A DNA stretch of 64,000 bases from Bacillota bacterium (GCA_023387655.1 JAEWHR010000127.1:1-64000), one strand, 5' to 3'. Shown: positions 18,713-27,005, counted from the first letter of the stretch. The notes: generated by a model from the letters alone, not told the origin. A program made the numbers and translations.

Positions 18713-18741
18713 GGGATGTTACAGTAAATCTGTAACATCCC
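18713..18741 (+). other. Intra-operon hairpin after metQ
   Basis: GGGATGTTACAG (18713-18724) pairs perfectly with CTGTAACATCCC (18730-18741) around a 5-nt loop. No T run follows, so it is more likely a transcript-stabilising or processing element than a full terminator. Confidence 0.6.
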
Positions 18742-18763
18742 AATTGAAATAGGTGTGATGGCA

Positions 18764-20143
18764 ATGGCAGAGGTTGATGTTAAGATATTAAAAAGTATAA
18801 TCAAAGATAGTGATAGGATTCTAGTAGATGGAATAGAGGATAGCTATCTTAGTGATGTGTTAGGACGTGTGAAAGGATATGCTGATGCTGTTTTGTTTCC
18901 TGTGAATTCTTTCGAAGTCTCAAGAATTATGAGGTATGCTTGGGAAAATCAGATTCCTGTTACACCAAGAGGAGCAGGAACTAATCTTGTTGGATCTACA
19001 GTTCCAGTAGAGGGTGGAATTGTACTTGATTTATCAAGAATGAATAAAATCTTAGAATTTGATGAAGATACGTTAACTGCAACTGTTGAAGCAGGAGTAG
19101 TTTTAGCTGATTTTCAAGAGTATGTGGAAGAAAGAGGGTACTTTTATCCACCGGATCCAGGGGAAAAAACAGCAACTATTGGTGGCAATATCAGCACAAA
19201 TGCAGGGGGAATGCGAGCTGTTAGGTATGGTGTCACTAGAGATTATGTTAGGGGCTTAGAAGTGGTGTTAGCCAATGGAGAGATAATAAGGCTTGGGAGT
19301 AAGAATGCAAAGGACGCAAGTGGATTATCTCTTAAAAATTTGATTATAGGTTCGGAGGGTACTTTAGCAATCATTACAAAGTGTATTCTAAAGATAATCC
19401 CAAAACCAGAAGTCATCAAAAGTGTACTCATTCCCTATCGTGATGTAAAGACAGCAATTCCTAGTGTTTTAACAATTATAAAGGAGAATGTAAACCCTAC
19501 AGCAATTGAATTTGTTGAACGGGATGTCGTTAGATTAGGAGAGGATTATACAGGTCTATCGTTCCCATATCCGAATGCCGGAGCATATATAATAATGACC
19601 TTTGATGGTTGTAACCATGATATAAAAGAGTATGTAGAACGTGTAAAAAAACTATCAATGAAACAAGGCGCTCTTGATTTTCTTCTTCTTGATAATGAGG
19701 GATTATCAGAGAATGTATGGAAGATAAGAGGTTGTCTTGTTAAGGCTGTAGAAGCAGTTTCAGAGCAAGAACCGGTTGATTTGGTAGTACCAATTAATAA
19801 AATCGTTGAGTTTATATCCTTTGTAAATGATTATGAGAAAACATCAGGGATGCAGATGATTCGATTTGGCCATGCTGGTGATGGAAACATCCATCTGTGT
19901 ATGGTAAGAGGAAATAGAACTGAGATAGAATGGGAAGAAGAATTACAAGAAAATATGAATGCCATATATCAGAAAGCGTTTTCTCTCGGGGGTCTGACCT
20001 CGGGAGAGCATGGTATTGGGTTAAGTAAAAGATCTTTTTATCTGGGGGAAACTGCAAAACAGAATTTAGAACTGATGCGGCAGATCAAAAGAGCATTTGA
20101 CGAGAGGGAGATATTAAATCGACATAAAGCATATTTAGCATAA
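18764..20143 (+). CDS. FAD-linked 2-hydroxyacid dehydrogenase (GlcD/D-lactate dehydrogenase family)
   Basis: About 460 residues. The N-terminal FAD-binding PCMH domain shows TPRGAGTNLVG and PDPGEKTATIGGNISTNAGG. The C-terminal substrate domain carries RFGHAGDGNIHL (metal/substrate His) and TSGEHGIGLSKR. This family (GlcD, Dld, D-2-hydroxyglutarate dehydrogenase) oxidises D-2-hydroxy acids to 2-oxo acids, passing electrons to flavoproteins or quinones. In this operon it would complement the NAD-dependent L-specific enzyme so that both enantiomers are oxidised. AGGTG spacing favours ATG 18764 over GTG 18755 or ATG 18758. No etfAB neighbours are present, although clostridial homologues often pair with them. 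Confidence 0.87.
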   Translation: MAEVDVKILKSIIKDSDRILVDGIEDSYLSDVLGRVKGYADAVLFPVNSFEVSRIMRYAWENQIPVTPRGAGTNLVGSTVPVEGGIVLDLSRMNKILEFDEDTLTATVEAGVVLADFQEYVEERGYFYPPDPGEKTATIGGNISTNAGGMRAVRYGVTRDYVRGLEVVLANGEIIRLGSKNAKDASGLSLKNLIIGSEGTLAIITKCILKIIPKPEVIKSVLIPYRDVKTAIPSVLTIIKENVNPTAIEFVERDVVRLGEDYTGLSFPYPNAGAYIIMTFDGCNHDIKEYVERVKKLSMKQGALDFLLLDNEGLSENVWKIRGCLVKAVEAVSEQEPVDLVVPINKIVEFISFVNDYEKTSGMQMIRFGHAGDGNIHLCMVRGNRTEIEWEEELQENMNAIYQKAFSLGGLTSGEHGIGLSKRSFYLGETAKQNLELMRQIKRAFDEREILNRHKAYLA

Positions 20144-20156
20144 CGAGGAGGATTTT

Positions 20157-21338
20157 ATGAAACCATTAAGCGAACGAACCGCTGATTTCACGGATTCTGT
20201 TATCCGTAGAATGACCAGAGTATCGAATCAATACGATGCCATAAATTTATCTCAAGGGTTCCCGGATTTTAATCCGCCCAAGGAGATTACAGATAGACTT
20301 GCCAATATAGCGAGTGAAGGTCCTCATCAATATGCCCTCACATGGGGAGCTGAGAATTTTAGAAAAGCTCTAGCAAAGAAACAGGAACAGTTTTCAGGAA
20401 TGAGGATAGACCCAGAAACTGAGATTGTGGTAACTTGTGGAAGTACAGAAGCGATGATGGCAGCAATGATGACAGTAACGAATCCAGGAGACAATGTAAT
20501 TATATTCTCTCCATTTTATGAAAACTATGGTGCTGACGTCATACTCTCCGGTGCCAAGCCAATCTATGTACCACTAAAGCCTCCGACTTTTTCCTTTGAT
20601 GCGAATGAGTTAGAAGAAGCCTTTAAAAAAGGTGTAAAGGCATTAATTTTATGTAATCCATCGAATCCTTGTGGTAAAGTGTTTACTTATGAGGAATTAA
20701 AGATCATAGCAGATTTATCTATAAAATATGATACTTACGTTATTACAGATGAAGTATATGAGCATATCATTTACGAGCCAAATAAGCATATCTACATGGC
20801 AACCTTACCTGGAATGAGGGAGAGAACGATTATCTGTAGTTCGCTGTCTAAAACATATTCAATTACAGGATGGCGCTTAGGATATGTAATTGCAAGTCCT
20901 AGTGTAATTGAAAGAGTAAAAAAAGTTCACGACTTTTTAACGGTAGGAGCAGCAGCACCGTTAATGGAAGCAGCTGTTACAGGGCTTAATTTTGGAGAAG
21001 ATTATTATAAAGAGCTACAAAAACATTATGCACAGAAAAAAGAACTGTTTGTAGGTGGACTAGCTAATTTAAGACTTAATTATACCGATCCTCAAGGTGC
21101 TTATTATGTTTTGGTTGATGTATCTGAATTTGATGTGAAAAATGATGTGAAATTTTGTGAATGGTTAGCTAAGGAAGTTGGTGTGGGTGCAGTACCAGGG
21201 TCTAGTTTTTTTAAAGAAGAAGTAAATCACCTAATCAGATTTCATTTTGCAAAAAAAGATGAAACATTAATAGAAGCGTTAAATCGATTGTCTAACTTAA
21301 GAAAGAAAGCGAATAATTGCAATGGTTATTTTAAATAA
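20157..21338 (+). CDS. Class I/II aminotransferase (PLP-dependent)
   Basis: 393 residues of the fold-type I aspartate/aromatic aminotransferase superfamily. The PLP Schiff-base lysine is Lys232 in SLSKTYSITGWRLGY. CNPSNPCGKV supplies the cofactor-contacting Asn and ITDEVYEHI the pyridine-ring Asp. The C-terminal RFHFAKKD contains the carboxylate-binding Arg. The N-terminus (INLSQGFPDF) is like methionine/glutamine-keto-acid aminotransferases (YbdL, KAT). In context the expected reaction is amination of a 2-oxo acid such as 2-oxo-4-methylthiobutanoate to methionine, which is inference. GAGGAGG precedes the ATG and the gene lies 13 bp after the FAD enzyme. A tRNA-like RNA follows 21 bp after its stop. 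Confidence 0.88.
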   Translation: MKPLSERTADFTDSVIRRMTRVSNQYDAINLSQGFPDFNPPKEITDRLANIASEGPHQYALTWGAENFRKALAKKQEQFSGMRIDPETEIVVTCGSTEAMMAAMMTVTNPGDNVIIFSPFYENYGADVILSGAKPIYVPLKPPTFSFDANELEEAFKKGVKALILCNPSNPCGKVFTYEELKIIADLSIKYDTYVITDEVYEHIIYEPNKHIYMATLPGMRERTIICSSLSKTYSITGWRLGYVIASPSVIERVKKVHDFLTVGAAAPLMEAAVTGLNFGEDYYKELQKHYAQKKELFVGGLANLRLNYTDPQGAYYVLVDVSEFDVKNDVKFCEWLAKEVGVGAVPGSSFFKEEVNHLIRFHFAKKDETLIEALNRLSNLRKKANNCNGYFK

Positions 21339-21359
21339 AACAATTTGCTTTTAATTTCA

Positions 21360-21429
21360 GGTGTCGTGGCCAATAGGAAGGCAGGAGTCCCATAAACTTT
21401 TAATCCTGGTTCGAATCCAGGCGGTACCG
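21360..21429 (+). tRNA. tRNA-like RNA with CAU anticodon triplet (non-canonical tRNA-Met-like)
   Basis: A 70-nt sequence folds as a cloverleaf. Acceptor: GGTGTCG (21360-21366) with CGGTACC (21422-21428), 7 bp with two G-U. D arm: GCC/GGC with A14 and G18G19. Anticodon arm: GGAGT/ACTTT (two G-U) around the loop CCCATAA, giving CAU at 34-36. Four-nt variable loop. T arm: CCTGG/CCAGG with the canonical loop TTCGAAT. Oddities: C instead of the nearly universal U33, only three D-stem pairs, U at position 15, G73, and no encoded CCA. It sits 21 bp after the aminotransferase and 29 bp before the HD gene, inside the presumed methionine operon. It may be a decayed tRNA, a functional odd tRNA, or a tRNA(Met) mimic with a regulatory role. 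Confidence 0.6.
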
Positions 21430-21458
21430 TAATATAAATGAGACAGGAGTTGATTTAA

Positions 21459-22004
21459 ATGAATCGTGAGGAAGCATGGAGTCTTTTAGTCGATTATAAC
21501 AAAGAAGAATTTCATCTAGAACATGCCCAAGTCGTGGAGCAGGTAATGAAGTATTTCGCTAGGAAGTTAGGATACGGCTCGGAGGAAGAGTTTTGGGGAA
21601 TCGTTGGATTGTTGCATGATTTGGATTTTGAACAATTTCCGGAAGAACATTGTATCAAAGGGCAAGAGATTATGCGTGAGCGTGGAGTAGAGGAAAGGAT
21701 TATTCGTGCTACGGCTAGTCATGGATATGGTATCACTGTAGATATTAAACCAGAACATGAAATGGAAAAAATTCTATATGCAGTAGATGAACTTACAGGT
21801 CTTATTGGTGCAGTTGTTATAATGAGACCATCTAAGAGTGTACAGGACTTGGAACTTAAGTCTGTAAAGAAAAAGTATAAAAGCAAGGGCTTTGCAGCAG
21901 GCTGCTCTCGTGAAGTAATTGAACGAGGAGCGGATATGCTTGGATGGACGTTAGACGAGTTGATACAAGAGACCATAGATGCATTAAAAACATTTCGTGA
22001 TTAG
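21459..22004 (+). CDS. HD-domain protein (predicted metal-dependent phosphohydrolase)
   Basis: 181 residues with an HD domain: His22, HD at 53-54 (GLLHDLDF), His64 and a later Asp in VDELTG. These form the metal-binding set of the HD superfamily, whose members hydrolyse phosphate esters of nucleotides. No partner domain is present, so the substrate is unknown. It is the last gene of the 15-22 kb cluster. The tRNA-like element lies directly upstream. AGGAG precedes the ATG by 9 nt. Whether it is cotranscribed with the aminotransferase depends on what the tRNA-like element does. Confidence 0.85.
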   Translation: MNREEAWSLLVDYNKEEFHLEHAQVVEQVMKYFARKLGYGSEEEFWGIVGLLHDLDFEQFPEEHCIKGQEIMRERGVEERIIRATASHGYGITVDIKPEHEMEKILYAVDELTGLIGAVVIMRPSKSVQDLELKSVKKKYKSKGFAAGCSREVIERGADMLGWTLDELIQETIDALKTFRD

Positions 22005-22079
22005 GCAGTTGGTATATTTAATTAGATAGCTATTGCTAGAAAAATAATACTTCTTATAAGGTGATATTTCTCTAGTAAT

Positions 22080-22138
22080 AGTTTTTTTAATAAATAGGGA
22101 ATTACTCCGCGAGTAATCTCCTGTTTATTAAAAAAACT
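22080..22138. repeat. Long nested hairpin, part of a compact repeat-like element
   Basis: AGTTTTTTTAATAAATAGG (22080-22098) faces CCTGTTTATTAAAAAAACT (22120-22138) with one mismatch. Inside it ATTACTC-CGC-GAGTAAT is a second perfect hairpin. Flanks and the GC-rich stretch that follows (22139-22237) look unlike the surrounding AT-rich intergenic DNA, as in a small non-autonomous repeat or structured RNA. Confidence 0.55.
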
Positions 22139-22175
22139 CTCCGAGGGATGCGCACTCCGCTGACGCTTCGGCGCG

Positions 22176-22237
22176 ACAAAGTGGCATCGCCCTGAATTTG
22201 TTGATTCGCGGAGCTTAGAGTGGCGAATCCACTTTGT
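22176..22237. repeat. Second long hairpin of the same element
   Basis: ACAAAGTGGCATCGCC (22176-22191) faces GGCGAATCCACTTTGT (22222-22237) with two mismatches. Together with 22080-22138 it makes a two-hairpin unit of about 160 bp. The rest of 22238-22541 shows nothing I can name. Confidence 0.55.
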
Positions 22238-22541
22238 TATGATACCTGAGATGAAACTGACATGATACACACCAGAGTATTCGATAAAGTTAACTATTTA
22301 GGTATATTTTGGTTATTATTAGTTTAAAAAGGTGATAAAAGTTAATGTAGTAAGAAATCTACTATTATAAAAAGATAAATTAGGATTGTATTATCTTGTT
22401 CATTATGACGGAGCATAAAAGTAATGATAGAAGATAATAGAAAAATAATGATTAAAATAAAAAAGAATTCTCAACAAAAGTATTCGTTATATACAAAAAC
22501 ATCCATAGCAATAACAGTAAGTAAGTGGTAGTAAAGGAAAA

Positions 22542-22570
22542 TTGACAAATGCTTCATATTTATATAAGAT
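22542..22570 (+). promoter_or_regulatory. Sigma-A promoter of the ABC exporter operon
   Basis: TTGACA (22542-22547), exactly 17 bp, TAAGAT (22565-22570). Transcription would begin near 22577, only about 20 nt before the terminator stem. Confidence 0.65.
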
Positions 22571-22593
22571 AATATATATCGAGCAGCTTTCTT

Positions 22594-22635
22594 GCGTAAG
22601 TCCAGATTATAAAGGTCTGGCTGCGCTTTTTTTTT
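22594..22635 (+). terminator. Early terminator (putative attenuator) in the ABC exporter leader
   Basis: GCGT-A-AG-T-CCAGA (22594-22606) pairs with TCTGGCTGCGC (22616-22626) with two single-nt bulges, followed by nine T (22627-22635). It lies between the promoter and the first gene. CAGCTTTCT (22584-22592) is perfectly complementary to AGAAAGCTG (22702-22710) further down the leader, which could support an alternative fold. Confidence 0.6.
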
Positions 22636-22744
22636 GGTCTTAGTTAAAAAGTGTCAAATTGAAAGAAAGATACAAAAAGTCCGAATTTAGCTTCTTTATA
22701 CAGAAAGCTGTCAATCTATTAGTAATACGTAAAGGAGATGAGCA

Positions 22745-24496
22745 ATGTCAATGTTAAAAGTACTTGCGAAAAGTATACGGGAATTTAAAAAATATTCCAT
22801 CAAAGCTCCCGTATTTGTTTCATTTGAGGTTATGATGGAATGTACCATACCTTTTATTATAGCCAAGCTCGTAAATCAAATTAAAGCGGGATGTGAATTT
22901 AGTGTAATTGCAAGATATGGTCTTATCTTAGTAATAATGGCCGGGTTATCTTTAACTTTTGGAACAATCGCTGGTACCGCTTGTGCTACTGCATCCAGTG
23001 GTTTTGCACGTAATCTAAGAAAAGATATCTTTTATAGGATTCAGACGTATTCTTTTGAGAATATTGATCGTTTTTCCACATCTTCTTTAGTTACTAGACT
23101 TACTACCGATGTATCAAATGTCCAGAACGCTTATATGATGATTATACGTACAGCAATTCGATGTCCTTTGATGCTTGTGTTTTCTTTTACCATGGCTTTC
23201 GTTATGGGTGGTAAAATGGCGTTTATCTTTTTATTTGTTGTACCTGTCCTTGGACTTGGTTTGTTTTTCATTATACGAAAAACGATGCCATTGTTTAAAA
23301 AGGTATTTCGTAAGTACGATGTACTAAACAATTCCATTCAGGAAAACGTAAAAGGTATTCGTGTAGTAAAGTCATATGTTAGAGAAGATTATGAAAAGAA
23401 AAAGTTTGAAGAAGCTGCAGAAGATGTATGTGCTGACTTTACCAGAGCAGAAAAGATCTTGGCTATCAATAATCCTTTGATGCAATTTTGTCTCAATACA
23501 GTTATGGTTTTTGTTTTATCCTTTGGATCTTATACTATCATCACTTCGAGAGGTCATGATCTAGATGTGGGACAGTTTTCTGCTTTACTTACTTATAGCT
23601 TCCAGATTTTAAGTAGCTTAATGATGTTATCCATGGTATTTGTTATGATTACGATGGCTAGTGAATCAGCACGCCGTATCGTGGAGGTATTGCAAGAAGA
23701 AAGTACATTAACAAGTACGGAACATAGTCTGAAAGAGGTAAAGGATGGTTCTGTAGACTTTGAACATGTGAGTTTTAAATATTCACAAAAAGCAGAACGT
23801 ATGTCCTTAGAAGAGATTAATCTTCATATTAAATCAGGAGAAACCATTGGAATTATTGGAGGTACCGGCTCCTCCAAGTCATCCTTAGTACAATTAATCC
23901 CACGACTTTATGATGCCACAGAAGGAGTTGTAAAAGTAGGTGGTGTTGATGTTAGAAACTATGACTTAGATTCTCTTCGTAATCAAGTAGCTGTGGTATT
24001 ACAAAAAAATGTATTGTTTTCTGGTACGATAAAAGAAAATCTTCGTTGGGGAAACAAAGAAGCAACGGATGATGAGTTGATTGAGGCATGTAAATTAGCC
24101 GAAGCAGATGAATTTATATCAAGATTCCCGGATGGTTATGATACTTATATTGAACAGGGTGGTTCGAACGTATCTGGTGGACAGAAACAACGTTTATGTA
24201 TCGCGCGTGCACTTTTAAAAAAGCCTAAAATTCTTATATTAGATGATTCTACCAGTGCAGTTGATACAAAGACAGATGCATTGATTAGGAGATCAATGAA
24301 AGAATTTATCCCAGAGACAACTAAAATTATCATTGCCCAGAGAACAGCTTCCATAGAAGATGCTGACCGCATTATTGTTATGGATGGTGGAACTATTAAT
24401 GCGATAGGAACTCATGCAGAACTACTTAAGAGTAACAAAATCTATCAAGAAGTTTATTTTTCACAGAATAAGGCAGGTGAGCAGGATGCAGAATAA
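22745..24496 (+). CDS. Heterodimeric ABC multidrug exporter, subunit with degenerate ATPase site (BmrC-like)
   Basis: 583 residues: six membrane helices (about 1-310), then a nucleotide-binding domain. Walker A reads GGTGSSKSS (Lys378; the second Gly of GxGK is Ser) and Walker B ends ILILDDSTSAVD, with Asp501 in place of the catalytic Glu. The signature is a normal SGGQKQR. These changes mark the non-catalytic partner of a heterodimeric exporter such as BmrCD or TM287/288. AAGGAG precedes the ATG. Its end overlaps the next gene by 11 bp. The operon has a promoter followed by an immediate terminator, as in drug-inducible attenuated exporters, but the inducer is unknown. Confidence 0.9.
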   Translation: MSMLKVLAKSIREFKKYSIKAPVFVSFEVMMECTIPFIIAKLVNQIKAGCEFSVIARYGLILVIMAGLSLTFGTIAGTACATASSGFARNLRKDIFYRIQTYSFENIDRFSTSSLVTRLTTDVSNVQNAYMMIIRTAIRCPLMLVFSFTMAFVMGGKMAFIFLFVVPVLGLGLFFIIRKTMPLFKKVFRKYDVLNNSIQENVKGIRVVKSYVREDYEKKKFEEAAEDVCADFTRAEKILAINNPLMQFCLNTVMVFVLSFGSYTIITSRGHDLDVGQFSALLTYSFQILSSLMMLSMVFVMITMASESARRIVEVLQEESTLTSTEHSLKEVKDGSVDFEHVSFKYSQKAERMSLEEINLHIKSGETIGIIGGTGSSKSSLVQLIPRLYDATEGVVKVGGVDVRNYDLDSLRNQVAVVLQKNVLFSGTIKENLRWGNKEATDDELIEACKLAEADEFISRFPDGYDTYIEQGGSNVSGGQKQRLCIARALLKKPKILILDDSTSAVDTKTDALIRRSMKEFIPETTKIIIAQRTASIEDADRIIVMDGGTINAIGTHAELLKSNKIYQEVYFSQNKAGEQDAE

Positions 24497-26381
24497 GCCA
24501 GTAATCAAGCGAAAAGGTGTACTAAAGCGCCTAATCAAAACATTATTTGAATTTTATCCGGTTTTGTTGCCGATTGTAATATGTTGTATTATCTTTAATG
24601 CAGTGATGGCTGCTATACCGTCTCTATTTATGCAAAATATCATATCAGCAATAGAAGATACGTGGCAAACAGGAGATTGGAAATCAGTATCCGGACAAAT
24701 TGCTAGACTTGTAGGTTTATTAGCAACTTGTTATGTCTTATCTCTTACAGCATCCTTTGCATTTAACCGAATGATGGCAATTATAACACAAGGTTCTTTA
24801 AAGAAACTTCGTGTAAAAATGTTTAACGGAATGCAGAATCTTCCAGTCCGTTTTTTTGATACGCACAATCATGGTGACATCATGAGTTATTATACGAATG
24901 ATATTGATACCCTACGCCAAATGATTTCACAGAGTATCCCTCAATTAATGACTTCAGGTATTATTGTAACAAGCGTATTTTGTATTATGTTATATTTCAG
25001 TGTTTGGATGGCTCTTGTGGTTTTAGTTGGTGTATTCATTATGTATAAAATCACAAAAAAAATTGGTGGCGGATCTGCAAAGTATTTTATCCGTCAACAA
25101 GCTGCTCTTGGTAAGGTAGAAGGCTTTGTAGAAGAGATGATGAATGGACAGAAGGTCGTAAAGGTATTCTGCCATGAAGAAGAATGTAAGGCTAATTTTG
25201 ATAAGATCAATGATTCCTTATTTGCTGATTCCGAACGAGCAAACAAATATGCAAATACGCTCGGTCCAATTCTAAATAACATAGGAAATATTCTTTATGT
25301 TTTTGTGGCATTATTTGGTGGATATTTATTACTTATCGATGCACCAAACGTTAGTTTCTCAGGACTTGCCATTAGTATTAGTATTGTAGTCCCATTTTTA
25401 AATATGACAAGGCAGTTTGCAGGTAACATCAACCAGGTATCTCACCAGATTAATGCAGTTGTTATGGGACTTGCAGGCGCATCACGAATCTTTGAACTTA
25501 TCGATCAAGAACCAGAAGAAGACGAAGGTTATGTAACCCTTGTGAATGCGAGAGAAGAGAATGGGCAACTTATTGAATGCTCAGAACGAACCGGTATTTG
25601 GGCTTGGAAACATCCTCATAGCGATGGAACAGTAACTTATACAAAACTAACCGGTGATGTTAGATTGTTTGATGTAGATTTTGGATATGTGGAAAATAAG
25701 ACTATATTGCATAATATAACGATATATGCAGAGCCTGGACAAAAAATAGCTTTTGTTGGTGCAACCGGAGCTGGTAAAACCACAATAACAAACTTAATTA
25801 ATCGTTTCTACGATATTGCAGACGGCAAGATACGTTATGATGGTATTAATATTAATAAGATTAAAAAGTCAGATCTTCGCCGTTCTCTTGGTATAGTATT
25901 ACAGGATACCAATTTATTTACTGGAACTGTGATGGATAATATTCGTTATGGTAAGTTAGACGCTACGGATGGAGAATGTATTGAAGCTGCAAAGTTAGCA
26001 GGAGCTCATGACTTTATCACACGTTTGCCTAATGGTTATGAGACACCATTATCTAGCAATGGGGCAAATTTATCTCAAGGACAAAGACAGTTATTGGCCA
26101 TTGCACGTGCAGCGGTTGCTGACCCACCAGTTATGATTCTTGATGAAGCCACTTCCTCTATCGATACCCGCACAGAAGCAATTGTACAGCGTGGTATGGA
26201 TGCCTTAATGAAAGGGCGTACAGTATTTGTCATAGCACATCGACTTTCTACTGTTAAGAACTCTGATGTGATTATGGTATTAGAACAGGGTCATATCGTA
26301 GAGCGTGGTAGTCATGATCAGTTGATTGCAGAGCGAGGAAAATATTATCAGTTGTATACTGGTGCTTTTGAGTTAGAATAA
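24486..26381 (+). CDS. Heterodimeric ABC multidrug exporter, catalytic subunit (BmrD-like)
   Basis: 631 residues: six membrane helices within about 20-340, a roughly 60-residue insertion before the ATPase domain (about 365-405, rich in acidic and aromatic residues), then the NBD. Walker A GATGAGKTT (Lys431), Walker B MILDEATSSID with intact catalytic Glu554, but the signature reads LSQGQ (529-533) instead of LSGGQ. Its abnormal signature faces the abnormal Walker site of the partner, so one composite ATP site is degenerate and one is competent. The frame is open 24 codons further upstream, but ATG 24486 overlapping the partner's end is the likely start. A strong terminator follows. Confidence 0.9.
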   Translation: MQNKPVIKRKGVLKRLIKTLFEFYPVLLPIVICCIIFNAVMAAIPSLFMQNIISAIEDTWQTGDWKSVSGQIARLVGLLATCYVLSLTASFAFNRMMAIITQGSLKKLRVKMFNGMQNLPVRFFDTHNHGDIMSYYTNDIDTLRQMISQSIPQLMTSGIIVTSVFCIMLYFSVWMALVVLVGVFIMYKITKKIGGGSAKYFIRQQAALGKVEGFVEEMMNGQKVVKVFCHEEECKANFDKINDSLFADSERANKYANTLGPILNNIGNILYVFVALFGGYLLLIDAPNVSFSGLAISISIVVPFLNMTRQFAGNINQVSHQINAVVMGLAGASRIFELIDQEPEEDEGYVTLVNAREENGQLIECSERTGIWAWKHPHSDGTVTYTKLTGDVRLFDVDFGYVENKTILHNITIYAEPGQKIAFVGATGAGKTTITNLINRFYDIADGKIRYDGININKIKKSDLRRSLGIVLQDTNLFTGTVMDNIRYGKLDATDGECIEAAKLAGAHDFITRLPNGYETPLSSNGANLSQGQRQLLAIARAAVADPPVMILDEATSSIDTRTEAIVQRGMDALMKGRTVFVIAHRLSTVKNSDVIMVLEQGHIVERGSHDQLIAERGKYYQLYTGAFELE

Positions 26382-26414
26382 TAATTTATAAGTTACTTCA
26401 TATGATTTATGATA

Positions 26415-26448
26415 GGTCGCTTGCTATTCGTGCAAGCGACCCTTTTTT
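26415..26448 (+). terminator. Rho-independent terminator of the ABC exporter operon
   Basis: GGTCGCTTGC (26415-26424) pairs perfectly with GCAAGCGACC (26432-26441), 7-nt loop, then T6 (26443-26448). Confidence 0.9.
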
Positions 26449-26510
26449 GTATTATGCATAGATTGGTGTGATTACAATGATGGTTAGCACAATTATTTTT
26501 AGTAATTGAT

Positions 26511-27005
26511 TTAGGAGCATTCTTCTATTATTTTTTTTATTTCACTTACAATTTGACTTACTGTTTTATCGTCGGTGTTGATTACGTAATCGTTGGGATA
26601 GGGTTCTAACTTCAACCATTCAAAGGATACCTCATTGTCATCACCGCGTTTTTTGTGACGCTCTATTAACGTCTTTTCAGAGCAAGTCAATGTAAATCCA
26701 ATCGTTATGTAATCCTTCGCCATAATATCCTTCAAAATAGGTTCCCGGATTGATTCGTACATCACTACTACAGAAGAAAAAACAACATAATCGAACTTTG
26801 AGTTTAAGTAGGTAGATAAAACAAAGGACATGTTTTTATCACCGTCTCGAAGTCTTTTATCATTAAGTGAAAATGGATTGACACACCACATCCAGTCTCC
26901 GTCACAATAGGCACTGTTTTCATAGGATTCAAACAAGCTGGTTGCTACTGTAGTCTTACCGACACAGGGCGAACCACTTATGATGATTAATTTTTGCTTA
27001 GACAT
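26511..27005 (-). CDS. Small P-loop nucleotide-kinase-like protein
   Basis: 164 residues. Walker A GSPCVGKTT (about 11-19) at the N-terminus, an acidic DGDWMW motif after strand 2, and an ERHKKRGDD lid-like segment, as in AAA_17/shikimate-kinase-like small-molecule kinases. The substrate cannot be named. Homologues are often annotated as broad P-loop ATPases. GGAGG precedes the start by 7 nt on the reverse strand. It is a single gene convergent with the ABC exporter operon, and the terminator at 26415-26448 lies between them. Confidence 0.75.
   Translation of the reverse strand: MSKQKLIIISGSPCVGKTTVATSLFESYENSAYCDGDWMWCVNPFSLNDKRLRDGDKNMSFVLSTYLNSKFDYVVFSSVVVMYESIREPILKDIMAKDYITIGFTLTCSEKTLIERHKKRGDDNEVSFEWLKLEPYPNDYVINTDDKTVSQIVSEIKKIIEECS

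Noticed and set aside
22022..22270. 82-residue reverse-strand ORF
   Set aside because: It runs through the two-hairpin element; the open frame is explained by the repeat structure, and it has no ribosome site.
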